From positions 8,311 to 72,310 of the forward strand of contig NZ_JBFRCU010000030.1 of NCBI RefSeq assembly GCF_052113205.1: a stretch of 64,000 nucleotides of DNA, given 5' to 3'. Shown here piece after piece: positions 44,250-53,903 of the stretch; the stretch's first letter is position 1; every line of letters starts with the position of its first letter. The DNA comes from Inquilinus sp052113205 (lineage in GTDB: Bacteria; Pseudomonadota; Alphaproteobacteria; DSM-16000; Inquilinaceae). The notes under the pieces are model-generated. The model was given only the letters and a program-made list of their open reading frames with translations. It was not told the origin of the DNA and did not search any database. A program made the position numbers and the translations under genes.

Positions 44250-45254
44250 ATGAGGATCCTGGCCACGATGCTGTCCGCCGCGCTCCTGCTCGCCGCGGGG
44301 CAGGCAGGAGCGGTCGGTTTCCAGAGCGCGACGGCGCCGGACCCGTCGGACCGGCCGCTCGCCATCGGCATCTGGTATCCCAGCGACGCGCCGGTGCCGG
44401 ACCAGCCGAACACCCCGGTCCGCCAGGCGCTGGCCGTGGACGGGCCGATCCGGGGCGATCACTTGCCCCTCATCGTCATCTCGCATGGCAGCGGCGGCTG
44501 GCTCGGCGGCCATGCCGACCTGGCCAAGGCGCTGGCCGAGGCCGGATTCGTGGTCGTCGCGGTCACCCACACCGGCAACAACTACCAGGACGACAGCTAC
44601 CCCGCGGCGCGTCGGATGGTGGACCGGCCGCGCCACATCGCCCGCGTGCTCGATCACATGCTGGCGGATTGGTCCGGGCGCGACCGTCTCGATCCCGCCC
44701 GGATCGGCATCTATGGCTTTTCGTACGGCGGATTCACCGCTCTGGTGGCGATCGGCGGTACGCCCGACCTGCGGTTGCTGATCCAGCATTGCCGGCAGGT
44801 CCCCGATGAGTGGGTCTGCAAGACCGGAGGGCCCGGCGTATCCGAGATACCTCGGACTGATGAGCTGCCGTCGCCGGTGTTCGTCCACGACCCGCGCATC
44901 CGCGCCGCGGTGATCGCGGCGCCGGGCCTGGGTTTTGCCTTCGACAAGGCGGCGCTGGCCTCCGTCACCGTGCCGGTCCAGCTCTGGAACGGTGCGGAGG
45001 ATGAACGGGTGCCCGTAGCCACCAACGCCGCAGTGATCCGCCAGGCGCTGCCGACCCAGCCCGACTTCCATGTGGTCGAAGGAGCTGGCCATTTTGCCTT
45101 CCTGCAGCCGTGCCCACCGAAGTTGAAGACGTTGGAGCCGGAGACCTGGGCGATGGTGTGCGTCGATGCCCCAGGCTTCGACCGCGCCGCCTTTCATCGG
45201 CGGCTCAACGGCGATGTCACCGCCTTCTTCCGCGCGCAGCTCGGGGGCGACTAA
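44250..45254 (+). CDS. Secreted dienelactone-hydrolase-like alpha/beta hydrolase
   Basis: 334 residues from the ATG with gggggagc upstream. Signal peptide MRILATMLSAALLLAAGQAG to AVG. Hydrolase motifs: IVISHGSGGWLGGHADLAKA (oxyanion), nucleophile in YGFSYGGFTAL, Asp in WNGAEDERVPV and His in EGAGHFAFLQP. Related to platelet-activating-factor acetylhydrolase-like/DLH enzymes. The Cys pair in IQHCRQVPDEWVCKTG may be a disulphide in the periplasm. Confidence 0.87.
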   Translation: MRILATMLSAALLLAAGQAGAVGFQSATAPDPSDRPLAIGIWYPSDAPVPDQPNTPVRQALAVDGPIRGDHLPLIVISHGSGGWLGGHADLAKALAEAGFVVVAVTHTGNNYQDDSYPAARRMVDRPRHIARVLDHMLADWSGRDRLDPARIGIYGFSYGGFTALVAIGGTPDLRLLIQHCRQVPDEWVCKTGGPGVSEIPRTDELPSPVFVHDPRIRAAVIAAPGLGFAFDKAALASVTVPVQLWNGAEDERVPVATNAAVIRQALPTQPDFHVVEGAGHFAFLQPCPPKLKTLEPETWAMVCVDAPGFDRAAFHRRLNGDVTAFFRAQLGGD

Positions 45255-45286
45255 GGACGGAATCGGGAAAAATCCGGCCCGTTCCC

Positions 45287-45315
45287 TTGCAATAGCAAAC
45301 CATCATCCCTAAAAC
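45287..45315 (+). promoter_or_regulatory. Possible sigma-70 promoter for otsBA
   Basis: ttgcaa (45287-45292) and taaaac (45310-45315) are 17 bases apart in a locally AT-rich gap, about 100 bases before the otsB ATG. A 7-bp hairpin, ccgccgg/ccggcgg (45335-45354), lies in the presumed leader. Only sequence resemblance supports this. Confidence 0.35.
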
Positions 45316-45416
45316 AGAAAACAGACGCATCGCTCCGCCGGCCAGGTCCGGCGGCTGGTGCATCTGTTGTCGTGTCCAATTTCGTTCCGGATCGGCAATC
45401 TTTACGCAAAATTGAC

Positions 45417-46193
45417 ATGGAGACTTCGGCGCGCATGCCACCGCAGCCCCTCGACTCGACTGCCTCCGCCGACAGTATTTCCGGCATGGCCCTGTTTCTC
45501 GATGTCGATGGCTGCCTGATCGACTTGGCAGAGCGGCCCGAGGACGTGGTGGTGCCGGCCGGCCTGATCGGTGATCTCGAACGGCTTTCTACCCGCATCG
45601 GCGGCGCCCTGGCCCTGGTCTCCGGCCGCGCCATCGCGGATCTCGACCGGCTGTTCGCGCCGCTGTCCCTGCCCGCCGCCGGCCAGCATGGGCTGGAGTG
45701 GCGCGCCGCGCCGGCCGGGCCGGTCGAGCGCGTCCCGGTCGACCGCACGGTGCTCGCCCGGTTGGCCGCGGCGCTGGCGGATTTCGCTACCGGAAAGACC
45801 GGCTTGCGGGTCGAGCCTAAGGGCGCCGCGGTGGCGATCCATTACCGCCAGGCGACCGCCCTCGGCCCCGATGTCATCGCCTTTGCCGAGACGCTCCTGG
45901 CCGGGACCGCGGGCTGGCACGCGCTGGCCGGCAAGATGGTGGTCGAGTTCAAGCCCGACGGCGTCGACAAGGGCTCGGCAGTGGAGCGTTTCCTGGCGCT
46001 GCCGCCCTTCGCTGGCCGCCGGCCGCTGGCGGCGGGAGACGATGTCACCGACGAGGATGCCTTCGCCGCGGCGCTGCGGCATGACGGTGTCGCACTCCAG
46101 GTCGGCGACAGGGAACCGACCGTGGCGAACCGGCGTTTGCCTGATCCCGCGGCCATGCGCGACTGGATCGCGCGGCTGGCCGCATCCCGCTGA
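45417..46193 (+). CDS. otsB: Trehalose-6-phosphate phosphatase
   Basis: 258 residues from ATG of METSARMPPQPLD; other in-frame starts (GTG 45372, ATG 45435) remain possible. HAD motifs: LFLDVDGCLIDL (nucleophile Asp), LALVSGRAIADL, a Lys in VEFKPDGVDKGSAV and metal-binding GDDVTDEDAF. Removes the phosphate from trehalose-6-phosphate. Fifteen bases before otsA. Trehalose protects against osmotic and drying stress. Confidence 0.93.
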   Translation: METSARMPPQPLDSTASADSISGMALFLDVDGCLIDLAERPEDVVVPAGLIGDLERLSTRIGGALALVSGRAIADLDRLFAPLSLPAAGQHGLEWRAAPAGPVERVPVDRTVLARLAAALADFATGKTGLRVEPKGAAVAIHYRQATALGPDVIAFAETLLAGTAGWHALAGKMVVEFKPDGVDKGSAVERFLALPPFAGRRPLAAGDDVTDEDAFAAALRHDGVALQVGDREPTVANRRLPDPAAMRDWIARLAASR

Positions 46194-46208
46194 CGAAAAG
46201 GGACCGGC

Positions 46209-47579
46209 ATGGGCCGCCTGATCGTGGTCTCGAACCGCATCGCCCCGGTCGAGGAGGGCAAGGCGCCGCAGGGCGGCCTGGCCGTCGCCGTGCTCGCGGC
46301 GCTGAAGGAAACCGGCGGCGTCTGGCTGGGCTGGAGCGGCAAGCTGGCGGAGGATGCGTCGCCGCAGCCGAAGCTGAAGCGCGCCGGGCCGCTGACCTAT
46401 GCCATGCTCGACCTGACGCCGAAGGAGTTCGACCTCTACTACAACGGCCACGCCAATTCGACGCTGTGGCCGGTGTTCCACTACCGCAGCCAGCTGGTGC
46501 ACTACACCCGCGCGGCGGAGGACGGCTACCGCCGGGTCAACGCCCAGTTTGCCGATGCCCTGATGCCGCTGCTGCGCCCGGGCGACCGGATCTGGGTGCA
46601 TGACTATCAGCTGATCCCGCTCGGCCGGGCGCTGCGCGACCGCGGGGTGACGGCGCCGATCGGCTTCTTCCTGCACACACCGTTCCCGACGCCCGAGGTG
46701 CTGCGCACCCTGCCGACCTATGAGGAGCTGCTGCGCGACCTCGCCGCCTATGACGTGGTCGGGCTGCACACCGCACGCGACCGCGACGCCCTGCTGGCCG
46801 CCTGGCACCGCAGCTGGCGCGAGACCACCGACGGGCGGGTCGAGATCGACGGCCGCCGGATCGTGGTTGAGGCCTTCCCGATCTCGATCGAGACCGAGGA
46901 GATCGCGACCGACGCCCCGGCCGCCTGGAACATGCGCTCGGCGCACCGGCTGCGCGACAGCCTGGTCGGGCGCGACCTGATCATCGGCGTCGACCGGCTC
47001 GACTACTCCAAGGGCCTGCCGCGACGCTTCGAGGCGTTCCGCACCCTGCTGGAGCGCTGGCCGGACCGACGCGGCCGGGTCAGCTACATGCAGATCGCGC
47101 CGCCGACCCGCAGCGACGTCGCCGAGTACCAGGAGATCCGGCACCAGCTGGAAAGCCTGGCCGGGTCGGTCAATGGTGAGTTCGCCGACATCGACTGGGT
47201 GCCGCTGCGCTATCTGAACAAGAGCGTGCCGCGCAAGACGCTGCTGGGCTTCTACCGTTCGGCCGCAGTCGGGCTGGTGACGCCGATGCGCGACGGCATG
47301 AACCTGGTCGCCAAGGAATATGTCGCGGCCCAGGATCCGGAGGATCCGGGCGTGCTGGTGCTGTCGGAATTCGCCGGCGCGGCGGAGGAGCTGGAGACGG
47401 CGCTGATCGTCAACCCGTTCGACGTCGAAGGCGTGGCCGAGGCGCTGGAGCGGGCCCTGATCATGCCGGTGGAGGAGCGGCGCGAGCGCCACGCCGCGAT
47501 GATGCGGGTGCTGCGCGGCAACGACATCGGCCATTGGCGCCGCCGGTTCATGGCGGCGCTGGAAGGTGCCGCAGCCTAG
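46209..47579 (+). CDS. otsA: Trehalose-6-phosphate synthase
   Basis: 456 residues, GT20. GGLAVAVLAAL near residue 20 is the donor-binding loop; YYNGHANSTLWPVFHYR, WVHDYQLIPLGRALR, FFLHTPFPTPEVLRTLP, GVDRLDYSKGLPRRFEAF and GMNLVAKEYVAAQ are all family landmarks. Uses UDP- or GDP-glucose and glucose-6-phosphate. Its stop overlaps the convergent permease gene by 4 bases. Confidence 0.97.
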   Translation: MGRLIVVSNRIAPVEEGKAPQGGLAVAVLAALKETGGVWLGWSGKLAEDASPQPKLKRAGPLTYAMLDLTPKEFDLYYNGHANSTLWPVFHYRSQLVHYTRAAEDGYRRVNAQFADALMPLLRPGDRIWVHDYQLIPLGRALRDRGVTAPIGFFLHTPFPTPEVLRTLPTYEELLRDLAAYDVVGLHTARDRDALLAAWHRSWRETTDGRVEIDGRRIVVEAFPISIETEEIATDAPAAWNMRSAHRLRDSLVGRDLIIGVDRLDYSKGLPRRFEAFRTLLERWPDRRGRVSYMQIAPPTRSDVAEYQEIRHQLESLAGSVNGEFADIDWVPLRYLNKSVPRKTLLGFYRSAAVGLVTPMRDGMNLVAKEYVAAQDPEDPGVLVLSEFAGAAEELETALIVNPFDVEGVAEALERALIMPVEERRERHAAMMRVLRGNDIGHWRRRFMAALEGAAA

Positions 47580-48610
47580 AGATACCGCTTCCGGACCGAG
47601 GTCTTCAGCGTGTCCAGCAGCACCGCAACCAGCACCAGGACGCCCTGGATCACCTGGGTGTAGTGCGGCGGCATGCCCATGACGTTGATCGCGGTCTGGA
47701 TCGCGGCCAGCAGCAGCACGCCGGCGAACACGCCGGACAGGCCGCCGACGCCGCCCTTCAGGCTGACGCCGCCGATCACCACCGCGGCGAAGGTCTGGAA
47801 CAGCATGCCGAAGCCGAGATTGGCGGTGGCGCCGGCGGTGCGGGCGGCCAGCAGCCAGCCGGCGAAGGCGGCGAGGCCGCCGGCCAGGACGAAGGCGATC
47901 ATCACCAGCCGGTCGACCTTGATCCCGGCGCGGAACGGCGCCTGCGGGTTGCCGCCGATCATGGTCAGGTGCCGGCCGAACGGCGTCTTCCGCAGGATAA
48001 GGCCGAAGACGACGAACACCGCGATCAGGATCAGGCCCGGCACCGGAATGCCGAACAGATTGCTGGTCGAGACCGCGCGGATCTCGGCGGGCAGGCCGAA
48101 CACCGACCGGCCGCCGGACGACGCCACCACCGCGCCGCGCAGGGCGATGAAGCCGGCCAGGGTGACGATGAAGGCGTTGATCTTGAACCGCACCACCAGC
48201 ACGGCGTTGACCAGCCCGACCACGCAGCCGACCAGGATGGCGCCGACCAGCGTGACCGGCACCACCAGCCAGGGCGGATCCAGCGTCCAGCCCAGCCCGG
48301 CGCCGGCAGTGCCGAACAGCAGGGCCGTGATCATCGCCGCCAGCGCCATGGTCGATTCGATCGACAGGTCCATCTGCCCGGCGATGATCACCAGCGACAG
48401 CCCGACCGCGAGGACGCCGACGAAGGTCGACTGCTCCAGGATGTTGGTGAAGATGCCGGTCTGGAAGAAGCCCGGGATGGCGAGCGAGAAGATCGCCAGG
48501 ACCACCAGCAGGATCAGCCAGACCAGGTTGTCGAGCAGCGGCTCGATCCAGGCGCGGCCGCGTTGGCCGGCGGTCGGGGAAGCGGGCTGGGCCACGGTGC
48601 GGTCCATCAT
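47576..48610 (-). CDS. Sugar ABC transporter permease (RbsC/FrcC family)
   Basis: 344 residues from the first of two ATGs after gagga. About eight to ten membrane helices; motifs VGLSLVIIAGQMDLSIESTMALA and NAFIVTLAGFIALRGAVV and GGVSLKGGVGGLSGVFAG are typical of BPD_transp_2 sugar permeases. Last gene of the ROK-ATPase-binding protein-permease set; the repeat at 48646 separates it from the binding protein. Confidence 0.92.
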   Translation of the reverse strand: MMDRTVAQPASPTAGQRGRAWIEPLLDNLVWLILLVVLAIFSLAIPGFFQTGIFTNILEQSTFVGVLAVGLSLVIIAGQMDLSIESTMALAAMITALLFGTAGAGLGWTLDPPWLVVPVTLVGAILVGCVVGLVNAVLVVRFKINAFIVTLAGFIALRGAVVASSGGRSVFGLPAEIRAVSTSNLFGIPVPGLILIAVFVVFGLILRKTPFGRHLTMIGGNPQAPFRAGIKVDRLVMIAFVLAGGLAAFAGWLLAARTAGATANLGFGMLFQTFAAVVIGGVSLKGGVGGLSGVFAGVLLLAAIQTAINVMGMPPHYTQVIQGVLVLVAVLLDTLKTSVRKRYL

Positions 48611-48645
48611 CGGTCCTCGGGGCAAGGGCTGCTGCATTCCCTAAT

Positions 48646-48732
48646 CGTCATTGCGAGCGCAGCGAAGCAATCCAGGGCAGCACGCAGCGGCCCCCTGGAT
48701 TGCTTCGTCGGCTTCGCCTCCTCGCAATGACG
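48646..48732. repeat. Cloverleaf-like palindromic intergenic repeat, full copy 3
   Basis: Outer arms cgtcattgcgag (48646-48657) and ctcgcaatgacg (48721-48732) pair over 12 bases; inner arms gaagcaatccaggg (48664-48677) and ccctggattgcttc (48693-48706) over 14. Small side hairpins (cgc-a-gcg and ggc-ttc-gcc) lie between. It is inside an operon, between binding protein and permease, so its RNA may tune expression of the permease. Confidence 0.85.
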
Positions 48733-48766
48733 GCGAGGGAGGGGCACTTGAAGGGTATCGTTAGCG

Positions 48767-49810
48767 TCACTTCACCGGCTGCACCGGCGTGGCCGGCGGC
48801 TTCAGGTTGCCCCAGAAGCTCGGCTCGTCGACATTGGCCTTGGTGATCGCGGCGCCTGGGATCTTCAGGTTCGGGCCCCAGGATTCGATCGTCAGCTCGG
48901 ATTTCAGCCCCAGCACGTCATAGGTGCCGGGCTTCAGCTCCTCCTTGGCCACGATCTTGTCGATGAACATCGCAAGGCCATAGGCCTGGGCGTAGAGCGG
49001 CTGCTCCACCTCGACCTGCTCCCAGCCCTTGCGGATCAGGTCCAGGCCGACCGGCGCGCCGTTCGAGCTGACCAGCATGACGTCGCCCGGCTTCTTGCCC
49101 TTGGCCTCCAGGATGGCGGCCACCGGCACCGCCAGATGTGCGGCATGGACGAAGATCAGGTCGATGTCCGGATTGGTCAGCAGCTGGTCCGAGGCGATGT
49201 TGCCGGCGTTGGTCGCCTCCCATTGCAGGGCGGCCTGGGTGATGATCTTGACGTCCGGGAAGGCCTTCATCTTGTCCTCGAAGCCCTTCTGGATGTCGAG
49301 GGTGTAGCTGTCGCCCGGGTCGCCCAGGATCTGCAGCACCTTGCCCTTCACCGAACCGTAGCGGGTCTTCAGCAGGCCCTGGATCTGGTCGGCGGCGATC
49401 TCGCCGATCTCGATCGTGCCGGCGACCGAGGTCAGGTCGAACGCGGTGCTCTTGATCTGCCGGTCGAACACCAGCACCGGGATGCCGGCGGCCCGCGCCC
49501 GCTCCACGCCCGGCACCACCGAATCGAAATCGACCGCGGCCAGCACGATCGCTTTCGGCTTCAGCTTGATCACGTCGTCGATCTGGTTCAGCTGCAGGTC
49601 GGTGCGGTTCTGGGCGTCCAGCGACACCGTCTCGTAGCCGACCTGCTTCATCGTGCTGGTGATCACCGCCACCGACTCGGTCTGGAACTCGTCCAGCAGC
49701 GTCGGCACCAGGTAGTAGATCTTGCCCTTGTCCTGGGCGAAGGCGCCGCCTGCCGCCAATGTCGCGAGGGCGATCGCGGCCGCCCCCAGGGTCCGTCTCG
49801 CAATCCGCAT
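48767..49810 (-). CDS. Sugar ABC transporter substrate-binding protein
   Basis: 347 residues with signal peptide MRIARRTLGAAAIALATLAA ending near AFAQ. Type I periplasmic binding fold of the RbsB/FrcB group: KIYYLVPTLLDEFQTESVAV, NQIDDVIKLKPKAIVLAAVDFD, GIPVLVFDRQI, VLQILGDPGDSYTLD. Likely binds a monosaccharide; the ligand is uncertain. Protein delivers it to the permease at 47576. Confidence 0.92.
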   Translation of the reverse strand: MRIARRTLGAAAIALATLAAGGAFAQDKGKIYYLVPTLLDEFQTESVAVITSTMKQVGYETVSLDAQNRTDLQLNQIDDVIKLKPKAIVLAAVDFDSVVPGVERARAAGIPVLVFDRQIKSTAFDLTSVAGTIEIGEIAADQIQGLLKTRYGSVKGKVLQILGDPGDSYTLDIQKGFEDKMKAFPDVKIITQAALQWEATNAGNIASDQLLTNPDIDLIFVHAAHLAVPVAAILEAKGKKPGDVMLVSSNGAPVGLDLIRKGWEQVEVEQPLYAQAYGLAMFIDKIVAKEELKPGTYDVLGLKSELTIESWGPNLKIPGAAITKANVDEPSFWGNLKPPATPVQPVK

Positions 49811-49838
49811 GATCTTGCCTCCTCTGTTTCTGGGTTGT

Positions 49839-50621
49839 TCAGGCGACGCGCTGCGTCACGTCGCCGGTGATCATCCGCACCACCTCCTCGGGGCTGCTCG
49901 CGGCCGTCGCCACGTCGCCGGTGATCCGGCCGTGGCGCAGCACCACGATCCGGTCCGCCACCTGGAAGGCATGCGTCATGTTGTGGGTGATCAGGATCAC
50001 GGCGACGCCCTGGGCCCGCACCCGCGCGATCATCTCCAGCCCCCGCCTTGTCTGCTCGACGCCGAGCGCCGCGAAAGGCTCGTCCAGCATCACCATCTTG
50101 CCGCCCCAATGGACGAAGCGGCTCAGCTCGATCGCCTGGCGCTGGCCGCCGGACAGGTGCTCGACATTGGTGCGGACCGACGGAATGCGGGTGCCGGCCG
50201 CGCTCAGCGCCTGCTCGGTGATCGCCTGCATCTCGCGCTCGCGCAGCACCGGCACGCCCAGAATCCGGCGGGTCAGCTCGCGGCCCATGAAGAAATTGGC
50301 GACGACGTCGACATTCATGCACAGCGACAGGTCCTGGTAGACCGTCTCGATGCCGCGCGCCTTGGAGTCCGCCGGGCTGGTGAAGTGGCACTCCTCGCCG
50401 TCGAACACCACGCGGCCCGCGGTCGGCTGCAGCCCGCCGGAGATGATCTTGACCAGGGTCGATTTGCCGGCGCCGTTGTCGCCCAGCAGGGCCAGCACCT
50501 CGCCGGCGCGGACGCTGAAACTGGCATCGGTCAGGGCGGTGATCGCGCCGAAGCGCATCTGGATGTGCTCCAGCCGCAGCAGCTCGCGGCCTGCAGTCGC
50601 GGTTTGGGCGGTGTCGGTCAT
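49839..50621 (-). CDS. Sugar ABC transporter ATPase, single-domain (FrcA-like)
   Basis: 260 residues with one nucleotide-binding domain: Walker A GDNGAGKST, signature LSGGQRQAIELSRF, Walker B MVMLDEPFAALG. Ribose-type ATPases are often double length; the short form is like FrcA of fructose transporters in rhizobia. It would act as a homodimer. Overlaps the ROK gene by 4 bases. Confidence 0.92.
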   Translation of the reverse strand: MTDTAQTATAGRELLRLEHIQMRFGAITALTDASFSVRAGEVLALLGDNGAGKSTLVKIISGGLQPTAGRVVFDGEECHFTSPADSKARGIETVYQDLSLCMNVDVVANFFMGRELTRRILGVPVLREREMQAITEQALSAAGTRIPSVRTNVEHLSGGQRQAIELSRFVHWGGKMVMLDEPFAALGVEQTRRGLEMIARVRAQGVAVILITHNMTHAFQVADRIVVLRHGRITGDVATAASSPEEVVRMITGDVTQRVA

Positions 50622-51850
50622 GCCCTTGTCTCCGTGGCGATGGCGGACTTGCCGTGCGTGGGCGGCGGGGCCGGCTCGGCCTCGGCGAAGAGGAGGCCGG
50701 AGCGCGGCGACAGCAGGCCGGAGATGGCCAGCACCGCCGCCCCGACCAGCGCGTTGTCGGCGCCGATCGCGGACAGAGCGAGGCGCGGATGGCTGCGGTC
50801 GCTGCGCCGGCTGACCGAGGGCAGCAGCGGCTCCAGCCGTTCGACGAGCCGATGCAGGATCGGCTCCGGCATCTCCCCGCCCAGCACGACGCAGGCGGGG
50901 TCCAGCAGGTTCTCGATGGCGCAGACGGCGCGGCGCAGCGGCGGCACCGCCGCCTCGATCCAGGCGTCGACGGCGGGGTGGTCCGCCGCGGCCGGGTCGG
51001 CCGGGTCCAGCGCCACGCCGGCCTCGGCCAGCGCGGTGCGCAGCGCATGCACCGAGACATAGGTCTCGAGGCAGCCCTCATTGCCGCAGCTGCAGGCGCG
51101 GCCACCGGGCACGATCGGCATGTGGCCGAACTCCCCGGCATTGCCCCAGGCGCCCTGATGCACCTGGCCGTCGACGACGAGACCGCCGCCCAGGCCGAAG
51201 CCGAAATGGATGTAGAAGACGTCGCGCAGGCTGCGGCCCAGCCCGAACATCGCCTCGCTCAACGCCGCGGCCGGGGCATCGCCGCCGACGAAGGCGGGCA
51301 GGCCGGTCAGCGCCTGCAGCCGGTCCTCCACCGGCACGCCGACCCAGCCGGCCAGGGTGGTGGGGCCGACGAAGCTCATCGCCTCGACGTCGAACGGCCC
51401 GGGCATGGCCAGGCCGACGCCGAGCACCCGGCCGGGCGCCGCAGCGCGCAGCCGTGCCACCATCGCCGCCATCGCGGGCAGCGCCGTGTCGGGGGTGGCG
51501 GCCGAGAGGGCCGTCTGGGTCTGGTCGCGCACGGCGCCGGTCAGGTCCAGCAGCAGGCCGCGCAGGCGGTCATGCATCAGTTGCAGCCCGACGGCGAAGC
51601 CGCCATCCGGGTCGATCGCCAGCTCGATCGCCGGCTGGCCCGGCCGCTTCGGCGTCTCGCGCCGGGCGGTCAGCAGGCCGATCTCCTCGAATTCGCGGAT
51701 GATGTTGCCGATGGTCTGCGGGCTCAGCGCCACCAGCCGCGCGATCTCGGCGCGCGAGATCGGCCCGTGCAGGCGCACCGCCTCCAGCACGATGCGCCGG
51801 TTGTACGGCCGTCCGAGATCCTGGTTCGTGCCTTTGAGCCGCGTTGCCAT
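50618..51850 (-). CDS. ROK-family transcriptional regulator
   Basis: 410 residues. N-terminal winged helix (ISRAEIARLVALSPQTIGNIIREFEE), then a ROK sugar-kinase-like domain with FGFGLGGGLVVDGQVHQGAWG, the zinc site CSCGNEGCLETYVS and GEFGHMPI. Heads the transport operon and probably represses it until the sugar binds. The leader 51851-51954 is shared with nothing divergent but DUF1127 downstream on the same strand. Confidence 0.93.
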   Translation of the reverse strand: MATRLKGTNQDLGRPYNRRIVLEAVRLHGPISRAEIARLVALSPQTIGNIIREFEEIGLLTARRETPKRPGQPAIELAIDPDGGFAVGLQLMHDRLRGLLLDLTGAVRDQTQTALSAATPDTALPAMAAMVARLRAAAPGRVLGVGLAMPGPFDVEAMSFVGPTTLAGWVGVPVEDRLQALTGLPAFVGGDAPAAALSEAMFGLGRSLRDVFYIHFGFGLGGGLVVDGQVHQGAWGNAGEFGHMPIVPGGRACSCGNEGCLETYVSVHALRTALAEAGVALDPADPAAADHPAVDAWIEAAVPPLRRAVCAIENLLDPACVVLGGEMPEPILHRLVERLEPLLPSVSRRSDRSHPRLALSAIGADNALVGAAVLAISGLLSPRSGLLFAEAEPAPPPTHGKSAIATETRA

Positions 51851-51954
51851 GCAGCCTCCCGACCGGAAGCGTGATCCCGGCCGGGGAATTCGTCAAATGG
51901 TTTTATGAATTATACCAAGGCCGCTGATGCCCGCGTGCGAACCAGAGCCGGCGG

Positions 51955-52239
51955 TTATCCGGCGTCTTCGCGGCATTCGTCTTGTTCCTGCCAGAAGGGC
52001 TTGGCGATCTCCGCCTCGACCTGCTGTCTCGTCAGACCGATATCGTCGATCAAATGGGGATTGGCCTTCGACATCTGCCGAAGGGCCCGGCGAACGCGTA
52101 TCCGCTCGCGCCAGGTCGCGATCATGCTTCGCGGGGCCGCCAGGCCGAAGTGCCGACGCGACGTTTCCGCCGGTCCCTCGAGCGTTCCCGGCCACGCTGC
52201 CTGATGCGGGGCCGACCAAAGCGTGGGAGTATCGTTCAT
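51955..52239 (-). CDS. DUF1127 (YjiS-like) protein
   Basis: 94 residues, ATG with aggagggtgcc. After a variable N-terminus, the DUF1127 core: WRERIRVRRALRQMSKANPHLIDDIGLTRQQVEAEIAKPFWQ. DUF1127 proteins are small, basic, helical; some bind RNA and affect phosphate or carbon metabolism in alphaproteobacteria. It is divergent from the winged-helix/TPR regulator across 122 bases of AT-richer DNA. Confidence 0.87.
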   Translation of the reverse strand: MNDTPTLWSAPHQAAWPGTLEGPAETSRRHFGLAAPRSMIATWRERIRVRRALRQMSKANPHLIDDIGLTRQQVEAEIAKPFWQEQDECREDAG

Positions 52240-52361
52240 GGCACCCTCCTATGGGTTGAAGGTCCGGGGGCCCTCGACCTGAAAGAGGATGAAGTCTGCA
52301 GAACACGAACGGCGCCGTACTTAAGCTCTCCCAAATAGTTCCTAAAACTTCCAAACGGACT

Positions 52362-53882
52362 ATGGATGCGCCTATGCAGGGATCGCGCTTTGCCTTCGGC
52401 CCGTTCGTGCTGGATTCAAGCGCGGGAACGCTCCTTCGGGACGATGTCCCCGTTGCCGTCGGCACGCGCGGGCTGATGCTGCTTGCGGCGCTGGTCGGAC
52501 GGCCCGGCGAAATCCTGGGCAAGGCCGAGCTGATGGATGCGGCGTGGCCGGGCACGGCCGTCGAGGAAGGCAACCTTACCGTTCAGATCGCGCAGCTGCG
52601 GAAGCTGCTGGGTCCGGCCACCGGCGGCGGTGAATGGATCGCCACGGTTCCGCGCGTCGGCTACCGCTTCGCGGGGGCCGTCGAGCAGTTCGGGGATGCG
52701 AGGCGAAGACCTCTGCCGCTGCCGGGCAAACCATCGATCGCCGTGCTGCCCTTCGTCAATGTCGGCAACGATCCCGAGCAGGACTCCTTCGCCGATGGGT
52801 TGACCGAGGACCTGATCACCGACCTGTCCAGGATTCCGGGCCTGTTCGTGATCGCCCGCAACTCGGCCTTCGCCTACAAGGGGAAGGCGATGGACGTGCG
52901 CGGCATCGCACAGGATCTTGGCGTACGCTACCTGCTGGAGGGCAGCGCAAGGCGCGCCGCGGGGCGCGTGCGCATCAACGCACAGCTGGTCGACGCGGTG
53001 AGTGGTGATCATCTGTGGGCGGAACGCTTCGACCGCGGCCTGGACGACATCTTTGCCGTTCAGGACGAGGTCACCGGCAAGATCGTGGAGGCGTTGCTTG
53101 GCCGGCTGGGTGCGATGCCGCCGCGCAACCGGCCCAGAAGTCTAGAGGCCTACGATCTCTGCGTGCGGGCGCGCAAGCTGATGGATGATTCGCCGCAGTC
53201 GGCGCGGGAAGCGCATCTGATGCTGACGCGCGCAGTCTCACTCGATCCGGGATACGCCGAGCCCTATCGCTGGCTCGCCATGAACCATTGGATGGGATGG
53301 GTGCATTCCGGCGGACCAACGGAATCGTCCCGCAACACTGCTTTGGACTTGGCGCGCAAGGCCGTCGCGATCGACCCCAATGATGCCGGCTGCCGCTGGG
53401 TGCTGGCTTACCTGCTGGCCTATGCGCGCTGTTTCGCCGAGGCGGATGCGGAATTCGCCAAGGCGATCGAGCTCGACCCGAACGAGGCCGATGCCTGGGC
53501 GGCATTGTCGGACATCGCGGTCCTGGCCGGCCAGGTCGAGGAGGGCCTCGATCACATCCGCAAGGCGTTCCGGCTGAACCCGTTTCCGGCCAGCTGGTAC
53601 TATCTGGCGCTCGGCCAGGCGCAGTATGCGGCCGGCGACTACGAAGCCGCCGTCGAGACGCTGCGCCGCGACGAGACGTATCGGACGAGCTCGCGCCGCT
53701 TCCTGGCGGCAAGCCTTGCCCAGCTGGGCCGGCTCGACGAGGCGCGGGCGGAGGTCGAGCTGTTCCTCGTCGGCAACCCGCAATTCACCACCCGCCACTG
53801 GGCCGCGACGGAGCCGTTCCGCGACGTCGCGACGCTCGAGCATTTCGTCGATGGCTACCGCAAGGCCGGTCTGCCGGACTGA
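52362..53882 (+). CDS. Winged-helix (OmpR/CadC-type) regulator with TPR domain
   Basis: 506 residues (MDAP; a second ATG four codons on). Residues 5-105: a trans_reg_C winged helix, FGPFVLDSSAGTLLRDD, LGKAELMDAAWPGTAVEEGNL and TVPRVGYRFAG. Residues 115-245: a TolB-like/adenylate-cyclase-associated region, IAVLPFVNVGNDPEQDSFADG and DHLWAERFDRGLDDIFAVQDE. Residues 270-500: TPRs such as AEADAEFAKAIELDPNEADAW. No membrane helix, unlike CadC. The signal it reads is unknown. It may control the divergent DUF1127 gene. Confidence 0.88.
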   Translation: MDAPMQGSRFAFGPFVLDSSAGTLLRDDVPVAVGTRGLMLLAALVGRPGEILGKAELMDAAWPGTAVEEGNLTVQIAQLRKLLGPATGGGEWIATVPRVGYRFAGAVEQFGDARRRPLPLPGKPSIAVLPFVNVGNDPEQDSFADGLTEDLITDLSRIPGLFVIARNSAFAYKGKAMDVRGIAQDLGVRYLLEGSARRAAGRVRINAQLVDAVSGDHLWAERFDRGLDDIFAVQDEVTGKIVEALLGRLGAMPPRNRPRSLEAYDLCVRARKLMDDSPQSAREAHLMLTRAVSLDPGYAEPYRWLAMNHWMGWVHSGGPTESSRNTALDLARKAVAIDPNDAGCRWVLAYLLAYARCFAEADAEFAKAIELDPNEADAWAALSDIAVLAGQVEEGLDHIRKAFRLNPFPASWYYLALGQAQYAAGDYEAAVETLRRDETYRTSSRRFLAASLAQLGRLDEARAEVELFLVGNPQFTTRHWAATEPFRDVATLEHFVDGYRKAGLPD

Positions 53883-53903
53883 CGCGCCTTCCGCTTGTGC
53901 GGC

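Noticed and set aside
45402..47534. Long minus-strand frame opposite otsB and otsA
   Set aside because: Antisense shadow; both ots genes show clear family motifs on the plus strand.
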